From contig NC_030859.1 in NCBI RefSeq assembly GCF_000208745.1, forward strand, positions 20,184,874-20,248,873: a stretch of DNA of 64,000 nt. The letters are read 5' to 3'. The notes beneath the pieces were generated by a model. It saw only the letters and a list, made by a program, of their open reading frames with translations. It was not told where the DNA came from and did no database searches. The stretch is from Theobroma cacao. Taxonomy: Eukaryota > Streptophyta > Magnoliopsida > Malvales > Malvaceae. This document shows positions 11,544 through 21,728 of the stretch, one piece after another (position 1 is the first letter of the stretch; each line of letters begins with the position of its first letter). A program made the position numbers and the translations under genes.

Positions 11544-13176
11544 AGACTACTAAGTTTCTACAAAAGGTCAGAAAACTTAACGTTTTTATAGAAAAAAAAT
11601 ATATTTATACATGTTTTATTGTCTTCTATAAAAGCACTCAACCAAGCTCATCATGGTGGATGATATTTAACAGATGGTTTCAATTTCGAACATGTTCAGG
11701 CAAAATTCTACTTCATGAATCTGTTGAATAGGTATATACATTAAAGTTCAATTTTTAATTAAAACCATTCTATTTATAAGTTTTATCTGATAGCAAGAAC
11801 AAGTGACAACTATCTTGGAATTCATACTCTCTGATGTGAATTCTGTCTTTCTTCTAACTGTTGATTTCACTACTTTATGAGAAACTGTTGCCGAATTAAT
11901 GACTTAGACACAATTGATTTGTCAGGTTAACTATCATAGTTGTAGCAATATCAAAGTTGTGAACTGTGGATTCAAAAAGATAAAGAACGTGGCGCGCAGA
12001 CATAACTCCAGATTGGGATGAAACGCATTGTCTGTTGATGCATAGTCTGCTTTTTCTTCTGTTTTGAGAAGGATGAAAAATATATGCTTTGAAATTATCT
12101 TCTTGTCTATGTATGCTTATCTACTTGTTGATGGACAAATTCTGAAGAAAACTTTGTTCAAAGTTTTTAGTTTGTTTTAAGACATTACATGTTCTTCTCT
12201 TATTACCTTTATATATTGATGTATTTTCAATCCTTTTGAGAGAAATATATAATTTTTCTTCACAAAATCACTGTATAATTAGATATCGGTAAGAGATATC
12301 ATCAAGTTTAAAATTGTTTTTAATGCATATAAAAATGTTCGAGGAGAGAGTGAATTCGGATGGTGGACCTTATGCCTCTTAAGGAGGGATAACAAGTAAT
12401 AACTAGCAGATAATCAAGCTTTATTCGTGACTTACTTAATCCCATCTTGTTGTAATACAATTATTATTCTTAATATGATAAGTTACATAATTTGTTTATG
12501 CTTCAGAAACATAAATTAGGACTATTTCAAAATGAATGTCTATGTATGCTTATAATCTTGCTAATCTATTGATTGTGCAAACTTTGTTTAATATTTATGA
12601 CATTGCCTGTTTGATCAGAGATTGGCATTCCTTGTTCTTTGGCATCCCAGATGAAATATAGGAAAGTTATAATTATACCCAAAAGGGTAAACTAGTTGTG
12701 TATGCATTTGGTGGTGGGTCGAGTCAAGTTTGAGCAATGATGGTATCACTTTTCTTCCAACTTTTTTGGCTTTTGTAACACAAAGATCCTAAAACTTGAT
12801 TCCCCCATCATAAAATGATAAGAAATTTTCTAGGACCAAGATGATTGCAGCTGAGAAAAGGGTTGCAATTTCTTTTATTAAGGCATCCTATTAGCAACAT
12901 AGAAATCAATATTGGTAGGCAATGCAGGACAGGAAGTACTCTTCCCAGTTTAAACCATAGCCATATGAGGACAAAATGCTCTTCAGATCATTCAGGATAA
13001 ATGCCAGTCAAGTCAGATCATTGCTGTCATATGTTCGGATAAATGAGAGCAGAGAGTTTGTATTTGGGCAGGGCATGATGATAGATCAGATTTTAATCCT
13101 GGGTGACCTGTTCAGCATGAGAGGGTACAGTGTTTGATGTGAATCCCCATCATCTCAGCAGCTATTGAAGGTAAAT
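11544..13176. other. Intergenic region downstream of the EIX-type receptor
   Basis: This holds the presumed 3' untranslated region and array flank. Bases 11758-11965 are the counterpart of the orphan flank at 4010-4230. Bases 12745-12800 (GATGGTATCACTTTTCTTCC...TTGGCTTTTGTAACACAAA) resemble the receptor upstream repeat at about 7838-7880. I see no further gene. Confidence 0.5.
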
Positions 13177-13584
13177 TTATAGCACAAAAATCCAGAGATG
13201 CCATGAACACCAACCACACAGCAACAGAAGTATTTGTTCTGCCTTACTTTCTTGGATTTTGATGTACTTAATGTTTGTAATTAGAAAAATCATTTGCTCA
13301 TAATCAGCACCTCCAGCAACAAAAACAAATAAAACGAAGGCACTTTGTAAGATACAAATGTGCATATATGACCATCTAAAATCACTATAGATAGACACTA
13401 CATATGTAGGCATGAAAGCTACATCTTCCCATTCATGTATTGGATGCATGGATAAGCAAAGAGAGTTTGCCCCATACAAACCAAAGAAATACAGGACCAG
13501 AAGACCCATAAAACTACCAAAAGAAACCAACCTACTTGCTATGACAAGAAAATAGATTCAGGGAGAACATTACAAAGAATCTCA
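13177..13584 (-). other. Probable 3' untranslated region of the SINAT gene
   Basis: The region follows the SINAT stop codon directly. The 117-codon minus-strand open frame it contains has no recognisable domain and an irregular, hydrophobic and aromatic-rich composition. It is treated as untranslated sequence. The end of the transcript was not located. Confidence 0.4.
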
Positions 13585-15178
13585 TCACTGTTCTTTCCAA
13601 ATCCTTCCTGTCACTCTAAGCTTCAATTCTTTCCGGTCTCCCCCTGAGAAGAACAAAGCCATGTTTCGTTGGATGATGAGACCATCAAAACTGTCACGAA
13701 CCTTCCGGTGACTGTCCCTTATGCTCCTGGGCACCCCTTGCCAAGTCATCTTCCTCCCATTCCCACCCACCTCGAGACTGTAGCTATAGTTCTTTGCCTC
13801 ATTATCGTCACCCATAAACCGCAAGAATGCTATATAAACAGGAGCCATCCCAAGCTGGAATGCTTCAAAGTGCAGGCAAAAGTACTGGCCAAAGCAACTG
13901 AAAACCTAAAAATTGAGAACAGAAATCCAACTATCAGTGACATACACCTCATAAAATCTTTAAATAAAATCTAAAATAACAAGGTTAAGTCTATGAATAT
14001 CATTGTGCCACATCAAATAACAAAAATAAGCAAAATCTCTTATCCAAAAATAAAAAACAACTTAGTAACAGTCTTCAAATCTGTGTGGCAAAGCCATTTT
14101 ATTAGTTTTATTCTTTTGGGTCCCCTCTATATTTGTATTCAATGGTAGAACAATAGAACAATACATTGACAATGAACTTTATATAATTCTCCATTCATTT
14201 TAATAAATTTCAAGTTCTTGAATTAACAGAAACAGTAGAATAATTCCTCTTCTAGAGGGTTGGAGAGAAAGCAAGCTATGACAAGAAATGTGAAGCAAGA
14301 ACAAAGCAACAATACCGTTAGCATCCATGTAGCATTCTCAACCTCGTGTGGATTTGATTTGACATAACGATGGTTGAAGGTGCTGCCATTGTGCATGTCA
14401 ACTTTATGATCATCTTTGAGATGGGCCACAAGATAAGGAATATCACCAATGACTGTGCATTCAGACCCAGCATAGGGGCAGCTATATGGTCTATAAGAAC
14501 ATTGGGACTCATGTTTTAGCTTGCTGTAATATGGATATATGCCAATGCACCCAAAACTCTGATATTTACAGGGAAGCTCAAGAGATGCAGCAACCTTCTC
14601 CAATGCAAGACACCTAATATTACCAAGTTCATGCCTACATGTGGGGCACCGGTTGTGCACCCTAGGCTTGCAACCAGAACACAATGTGTGTCCATTTGAA
14701 CACTGCACAAAGAAAGAAAACCAGCAGTTAGTTTGTTGTGTTAGTGTTCACTATTAATTTATGTAAATGTTAGATATCATCTTGCACATAGACATGGTTT
14801 GCAAGAGATATGCTTAGGATGATTTAGTACAAGTAAGGTGGTTGAAACTGATATCATTCCTAGAAGATTTCCGAATATTGCAAGAGATTCCACCAGACAC
14901 AACTTGCAGAACATATTTGTTAAACAATTTCATGAAAGCAATCATCAAATTAAGGTGTTATATGAACAAACCTGATGAATTGGCGGGTACATTGCATTTA
15001 AGCACACAGGGCACTCTAACAGCTCACGAACACTGCTAGACACAGTCACATTAGGTTTTATAGCAGCTTGAGTAGGATCATTCACAGATTCACTATCAAT
15101 AATGTCTTCATTTTGTGGAGGATCAATAACCTCAGGCTTGCTCCGCAACTCATCAAAAAATGGATTCCCAGATGCCAT
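13585..15178 (-). CDS. SINA-type RING E3 ubiquitin ligase (SINAT3/SINAT5-like)
   Basis: Three coding exons on the minus strand: 15178-14972, 14702-14316 and 13905-13585. All are in phase 0 with GT-AG introns and give 304 residues, the usual SINAT length. The RING finger has exact SINA spacing: C56-x2-C59-x10-C70-x3-H74-x2-C77-x2-C80-x7-C88-x2-C91. The SIAH-type zinc fingers and TRAF-like substrate-binding domain follow (about 108-304), with hallmarks such as YYSKLKHE, CPYAGSEC, HLKDDHKVDMH, FNHRYVKSNP and a C-terminal GRIWKEQ. SINAT proteins dimerise and ubiquitinate targets. Known Arabidopsis roles include root growth, brassinosteroid signalling and autophagy through ATG6/ATG13 or BES1. The start is ATG 15178, because the more upstream open frame begins only with TTG and contains a splice acceptor (CTTTTCAG, ending at 15207), which implies a 5' untranslated intron. 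The N-terminal 50 residues are poorly conserved, as in the family. The HNRCPTC and CFGQYFC residues point to the SINAT3/5 branch. Confidence 0.95.
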
Positions 15179-15205
15179 GCTAGTATCTATGCCTAGTCTA
15201 GACTG

Positions 15206-16240
15206 AAAAGACAAAAAAAATGTGCATGCACAAAATCAATTAACATTCCGCATACCAAGCACAAGCAACTTAAAATCTTTGATATGTGTCAAATTTGACA
15301 AGAAGTTAATGTATTAAACAATTACTCGGAGTCAGCAAATACTACTGTCATTTAAATTCTGCCACAGAATCATACTTTTAACACATCAGCTTATTTTTCA
15401 GCCCATCATATATTCCACTTTGGCAAAAAGGATTCGACTTGTTTAAAACATGATTTAGGTGTCGAAACTTAAATGAAACTAAAATTTAATTGTAAAAAGT
15501 TACAGTTTCATACAATCCTTTCTCCAAAGTTCACATGCAAAGGTTACCAAACATGGACATTTACCTTTAAAAAGTCATGTAGAAATCAACAACATGAATA
15601 GAATTAACTGCATTTTGGACTATTTAAGTCAAACCAATCCATTTACCATTCTATAATAACTAAGGTCCCTCAATGCACATCATCAAAATTAGTCTACCAC
15701 TGAACAAAACAAAAAATCTGATTCAATCATAAGGACAAAATATTCTTACCACCCAAGTTTCTCTTAAACCCCTCAATCCTCTCCCTTTCTTCTCTACCAA
15801 ATTCACCTGCCGGCCGTCGATTCCACCTTACCCTACAAATAATAAACATTCATCAGAAAATCAGATTAAACTTCATTTTCTTTATTCAAAAATACCCAAC
15901 TTATAAATTCATCATTGTGGAAAATTACAACAATGTAGGTAGAAAAACAAATGAAATCAGAAACTGAACAAACCTACTTGCAACTGAACCAAATAAAGAC
16001 TATAAAAAAAACACTTAAAAAGGAGACAGGAATCCAAAATTTCCAAAAATAAAACTCCCCAAAAGAATCAAACAGATCTAAAATATTCCAAAAAGGAAAC
16101 TTTACAACCAACCAAAAAAACCCCAGAAACCAAAACACCAAAAGAAAAAAGAGAGAAAACCCAGAAAACCTACCTTCAATCCAAACTCAAAAATCCATTT
16201 GCATTAGAAAAAAAAAGCCGAAGAAAAGAAATGGAGAGCC
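15206..16240 (-). promoter_or_regulatory. Split 5' untranslated region and proximal promoter of the SINAT gene
   Basis: On the minus strand a donor (TTGAAG/GTAGG) lies at 16175/16174. A possible 26-base exon spans 15832-15807, between an acceptor TTGTAG and a donor CAG/GTGAAT. An acceptor CTTTTCAG then ends at 15207, 28 bases before the start codon. This would give two introns in the leader. The GC-rich block at about 16640-16720 and the pyrimidine-rich DNA around 16200-16450 may be promoter. The splice-site reading is inference. Confidence 0.4.
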
Positions 16241-16459
16241 ACCCAAAATGAACAAGAAGAAGAAAACTTTTATAAGGAAATCTGGGGTGTTTGTCTATTC
16301 AATTTTTCTTTTCTTTCTGGCTTTGATGGGAGTAATAAATATGGACAGCAATGAAGATGAGAATTTCAAATTAAAGAGAGAGGAGCGTGGGTGTTTGGGA
16401 ATTGGATTGGGAGAGAGAAATTTCTCGAGAAAATACAAAAAGAAAGAGAGAAAAAAATA

Positions 16460-17089
16460 AAGTGTTTTATATGTTAAGAAGGGGCCCAACATTTTTCAAT
16501 TTAATTTCTTTTTTTTTTTTGTTGTCTGAAGATTGAAAATGTCGGGGGAGGGAAATTTCTACGTGGGTTCTACGCACACGAGGGGGAGTTGAGAGAGCGC
16601 GTGGAGATAGAGAGAAAGAGATTTGATTTTTGAAATGAAAATGGGAAGGAGGCTGTCGACCGGCACCGGGAATACAGCGGACGGCAGCGCCCAGTATTTA
16701 AGGTGTCGGGTTGGATGTGAGCTTCCTTGTTCCCAAACGTTGACATTCCCGCGCGTGTTGTATACGCATCTTAACTTTATCCTTTTTGTTTTTCTTTGAC
16801 TCTATTATCATTCATGCTAAGATAATTTAAAAACTATTTTCATAAGATCTTGTTGTCACGGGTCATTAACCCCTCTCAAAAAAATTAATCTGATATAATG
16901 CATATTCATAAGTGTTTAAAGATCTCCATGCTTACTCGATATGGTTTAAATCATCCGATGTGGTACTCTCCCCGCACCCATTCCAATAACATCCTCGTTA
17001 TTGTTGGTCGTCCTAATTTATAATTTATGAAAAGAAAATTATCACATATTTCATTAAATTAAAAATTATAAATAAATCAAAATACATAG
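16460..17089. other. Intergenic DNA upstream of the SINAT gene
   Basis: No gene is seen. It contains a short GC-rich island (about 16640-16760) in otherwise AT-rich sequence, then AT-rich DNA with no recognisable structure. Confidence 0.4.
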
Positions 17090-17715
17090 ACATAATGCTC
17101 AAAAAAATCTTTAGAGTATTTAAAAAATTTAAATAATTCTTTATTCTTTGATTATATTCAATCAAGTTTTTATATTTTTATTTTGAATCAAATAAGTTAT
17201 TAATAGTTGATTAATTACCATTAATTAAAATGGTACTTGTCATTTTATATCCATATGACATTGACATAACGTTGACATGGAAGGTAAAAAATGTGATTTG
17301 GTCATATGATTATAACATATTATCGTTAATTAAACTATGTAAACATATCACATCATCATCAATTTTGACATGTTAAAATGTCACATCAACGTCAGGTGGC
17401 ATAAAAACTTATGCTTAAAATAAAAATTAATTATTAATCATAAGGGATTATATGACTATAAATAAAAGTTTAAGGACTTATTTAGCTCAAAATAAAATTA
17501 TAAGAGCTTAATTGCATGCAATAAAAACTATGACAAATGGTTTTTTAACTAAGTTAATCATTAGTCATGAGCGTTTATTTGATTCAAAATAAAAATATAA
17601 AAATGTATTTGGTTCAAAATAAAAATACAAAGACTTAATTTAGCACAATAAAGACTTATTTGAATTTTTTTAAAATAGTTTATGAATTTTAATAGATATT
17701 ATGCTAAATACATAT
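17090..17715. mobile_element. Fold-back (long inverted repeat) element, non-autonomous
   Basis: The left arm (about 17090-17225) and right arm (about 17560-17715) are approximate reverse complements. The left arm reads TTTTTATATTTTTATTTTGA then ATCAAATAA. The right arm contains TTATTTGATTCAAAATAAAA then ATATAAAAATG, and both ends carry CATAATGC- or GCATAAT-like termini. The arms are roughly 130-150 bases with many mismatches and gaps. There is no coding sequence. A related right-arm-like segment lies at about 30295-30435. The long arms suggest a MITE or a Mutator-like fold-back element; no target-site duplication was identified. Confidence 0.4.
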
Positions 17716-18879
17716 TCAATTAAGACAAAAAAAGGGAAAAAGATGGACAAAGAGCATTTCTAGTTTTTTTTTAAAAAAAAAATATAATAAGACTTTGCGC
17801 TTTTATAACAAAATATAATTTAAAGTCAAGAACCTGTTAGAGGGTTAGGCATTTAAGATTTAATATAATGAGGTTTGGATTCAAGATCATTTCGATTTTA
17901 TCTCAATAATAACTTAAGGAGAATAAACTCGTTATTAAGTTCGTCAATAAGACCTTGTCTTAGTGGTAACGAGAAAGCTTTTGAACTTTGAGCTCTCTAT
18001 TATCTTTATGTTGGATTTGTCAAGGTATATGTTGATTTTGTTGATTGGTTTGTATGCTTAATGATTTTTTATATGAGATGTAATACTTGATTATGATTAT
18101 AATTATTACTTTGTACATGCAATTACCTTAAAAGAAAAACTTGTTATTAAATTCATCTATTCAGAGATAGATATTTTAAATTCAAATTAATTTTTAAATT
18201 AATTATAAATTACATTTTTATCAAATATGAAATTTTTTGTCATAATTTATACATGGTCAAGATATTATTATTAATATCATGTTTAGTATTCAAATCCACG
18301 TAGTACAAACTTATTGACATTATTGATTTTGTGTAATTCACAATTTTTAATTAAAACATAAGTTATTAATTCGAAGGTCACATATTTGACTTTTAAAGAA
18401 AAAAGAGTTTAGATTTTTTATATAAAAAAATTTTAATGACTGTTCATGTATATAAAAAATAATGTATTTAAATTCTTTTATGGACTAAGAGAATTAATAA
18501 ATGGATGATAAAATCAAACCTAACTTGCAATAGAATTTTTATGCTAATTAAATCACATTCTATGCATGTATGGATAAAAGTCATGCGATGCATTCCCAAC
18601 CACCATGGGCACAACTCTCACATGCTTGCCCATCATGATATTCCTCACGATTGTGTTAAATAAATATACTAATTTATCAAAAGCATTTGTTTTGAAATCA
18701 AATGCATATCATTTTCTTGGCAACTAAAGAGTTTTACATGTTGAAACAAAACCTATAGTTTATTTTTAGAGTTAAGGTATTGGAGAAAATTTAAATTTAT
18801 TGTTGTCCAAAAGTTTTAAGAATAATTTTAACATTAATCCTAAAACTTATTTACAAGATCAAGGGAGTGAATAAGTAGT

Positions 18880-19590
18880 CAAAATGATAGTAAAACTCAA
18901 TTGAAAATTATAAAATAAAGTATAAGATAGAGAAAAGATTACAAAAGAATATACTTCATATATGTTAGTAACATGTGTACATGATTGAATCTATTACATA
19001 CTTAAAAGGAAGCTCCAAAAGAGCATCCTCAGTTAATCACATGTCAGCTAAATCACTGCTCACGTTTTCAGTCTCCTAACCCATGAGTCAATCAAACTTT
19101 GCAAAAGAGTCAGTCAAGCCACATTTGCCCATGAGTCAAATTGAAATCTCTTTTGCCCATGAGTCAGTCAAGACATGTTTTCAAGCGTTTTAGACCTCTG
19201 TCAGTTATGACCAAGCTTGAACAAAAGGGTTTGAAATCTTTGGCATAACATCTGAAAGAAAACCCAAATTGCCCACGTTTGTGAGTAATTCCTTGGATCG
19301 GTGTGGAGGGTCAGCTTTGATCCTGTTGGTGTTTCTTTGTCCATTCCCATCCCTTATTCTTTTACGCCTTGGCTCGCCTTAGATTTACCTGATCATTTTC
19401 ATCTTTTTAGCTTCTCTCATTGCTGGCTTCATCTCGGGTGTGAGTTATATTTTAGGCTTGCTCTCATGTCGGCTTGGGTTAAACTAAAAGAAAGGTTTGG
19501 TTTCTCTTTAAAAAAATGTGAATGATAGAAAAAGAAATTGATATGTTTTTTGGTTTGTCCTTTTATGAAAGCAATCTCAAAAAATGATCC
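18880..19590. repeat. Dispersed repeat, copy 1 (with extra central segment)
   Basis: The outer parts recur at 20640-20930. Bases 18888-18960 share GATAGTAAAACTCAAT and GAAAATTATAA with 20650-20700. Bases 19505-19585 share AAAAAATGTGAATGATA and GAAGCAATCTCAAAAAAT with 20758-20925. The central 19010-19505 segment is missing from the other copy. It is less AT-rich and carries three CCCATGAGTCA motifs (about 19080, 19129, 19157). I recognise no protein; the 74-codon frame at 19301-19525 is unsupported. Confidence 0.45.
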
Positions 19591-20639
19591 ACACAATGAA
19601 CACATCAATTCTAAAATCTTTAAAATGATCTATGTTACAATGAGCCGCGAGTGAAACATCTCTATCCCACTTAAACCCTCCTTACCTTGTCTTAATGTTA
19701 ATAAGAAAGCTCTTGAACTTTATGAGTATAAGTATAGTCTAAAAATATATTTAATAAATATGGTTATTTTCATCGATTAAAAAGTTTTTCAACAACATAC
19801 TTTTATATGTACTAGAGTATGTTCATGTGATGCACCCGTGTGATATAAGTAAAATAATGTTTGTTCAAATATATCTACATTTCAATATTTATATGATAGT
19901 CAATGAAGTATGAAGCTATTTGTTAATTGTAATATGTATAGAAAATATAAAAATTGCATCATTGTTTAAGTGGGAATTTATTTTAATAGTTGTGAATGTA
20001 GGTTGCAGTATACAACTTAAGAACACATAAAATACATTAAGTGACTTTACTTAGTAATTTTAATGACTCTAACATTTGGTATTTGTGGAACTTTTTTTCC
20101 AATAATGACAATAAGTATTCCATCCTTCATAAAACCATGAAAGAATAACAAAAAGAAAAAGAAAGAAAAATTTAGAAACTTACTTAAAAAGTTTTTGATT
20201 TCTGTATGAAAATAATAATATTATAAAAATAAAAATAATAAAAATCTAGATAATAAAAATTTGAATAAACAAATCAAATGAGATAAAAGGAAAAGAAATA
20301 AAAAAAACTTACATGAAAGTTTCTAGTTTCTGTATGGAAGCATTAACATTATAAAAAACATAATAAAAACTGAATAAATAGAAAATCAAGGAATTAATTA
20401 TTCAATCAATTATTTTATTTTTATTTTTATCACTTTTTAAACAAATTTCATAAATTTGAATTAATATAAAATAAATAATTTTAAAGATAAAACAATGGGC
20501 AAAAACGCAAAAACCATAAAAAAAAAAACCTTTACTTTTTTCAAAAATAACAATATGTCACATGGCTAGCAATTAGCCCCTCAATGTACATTGCTAATGC
20601 CTATTTGCAATGCTTATTTGCAAGATTATGTGAGGCAAG
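19591..20639. other. AT-rich intergenic DNA
   Basis: No gene is seen. Two short related segments, at about 20160-20260 and 20285-20370 (GTTTTTGATTTCTGTATG versus GTTTCTAGTTTCTGTATG followed by ATTATAAAAA and AATAAAAA), suggest a small degenerate tandem duplication. Confidence 0.35.
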
Positions 20640-20930
20640 TTGTAACAATGATAGTAAAACTCAATGGAAAATTATAAGAAACATATAAGACAGAAAAAAA
20701 AATTATAAAAAAGGTGTGATGTGTAAGTGATTGAATTAGAGTATGGGATTTTTTCTTAAAAAAATGTGAATGATAAAAGAAAAAAATTGAAGTGTTAATC
20801 GGTTTCATTTTTTTCTGAAGTTTTTTGAATAAAAATAAAAGAGAAATAATAGAGAAATTAAGGAATTTTTTAGTTTTTGGGTAGGTAATACGGGCGGTAG
20901 TATTTTGGAAGCAATCTCAAAAAATAACGG
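20640..20930. repeat. Dispersed repeat, copy 2 (compact)
   Basis: A shorter partner of 18880-19590, with the two outer blocks in the same order and orientation and without the roughly 500-base central part. No coding content. Confidence 0.45.
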
Positions 20931-21344
20931 ATTGCTTTCTTTATAGGAGTATTTTTAAAAAATATCCAAAGTCGATTATTATATAAACAAAATATATTCA
21001 TAAAATACTTAATAATATCATTTATCTATTCCAAATAAAAAAAAAGTTAAATATAATTCATAAAATCTTACTCTACAATTGTTTGAACTCAATTATTCTA
21101 ATTGTTATCTTTTATTCTTCAAACCAAATTCCTCCAAAGTTCTTCTTTATTCTTTTTTCATCATCGACTTGGTAGAAAGGATGCAAGTTCGTCAATGGCG
21201 ATACTAACTCATATCCTTGGTTTATCAAGATATATTACGAACCTTTTATTTTTTTTTAAATATATTTTGGAGATGTTTATCAAGATTTTTGATTAAATTA
21301 TTAAAAAAATAAGAAAATAGCATTGGGTTATATGCCAAAATGTC

Positions 21345-21728
21345 CCACAATGGCCCTAAATGAAATGAGTCCAAAACCCAAACCCACCACGTGCAAGGGG
21401 CGGTGCCGAGGATTTTCCACACCGTAACAGGCCGGGTCGTATCACGGATACCCTGCCCAATATGAAACCTCCAGGCTAAACAACCCGGATTCCGATACCG
21501 ATACCCGAAATCTGATCCACGACCCAAAATAACCCGAACCCAAGCAAAAAATACTTGACAGTGGGCAGCAAGCAAAACATCTGTCCCTCCCGCATAAACC
21601 CTCTTTTCTCTGTAAGTAAACAACCCAATCAGCTTAGTGTCAATTTTTTTTTCTAATTTATGAGATTAATTTTAATTTTATTAAATTGTTTGCAGCATTT
21701 TGAAAAAGTGAATTTTGGTAATAGAAAG
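21345..21728 (+). promoter_or_regulatory. eIF2B beta promoter and leader with a 5' untranslated intron
   Basis: The stretch is markedly richer in G and C than its surroundings and carries several AACCCG/CCCGAA motifs and an AAACCCT telo-box-like motif at about 21596-21602. A leader intron is likely: donor TCTCT/GTAAGT at 21611/21612 and acceptor TTTGCAG ending at 21695, followed by 33 bases to the start codon. The 125-codon minus-strand open frame here (21246-21623) is an antisense artefact of this compositional shift. Confidence 0.45.

Noticed and set aside
13177..13530. 117-codon minus-strand open frame downstream of the SINAT gene
   Set aside because: It lies directly after the SINAT stop, has no recognisable domain and is best explained as 3' untranslated sequence.
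21246..21623. 125-codon minus-strand open frame
   Set aside because: It overlaps the eIF2B beta promoter and leader antisense. Its length reflects the local rise in G and C content, and it has no domain.
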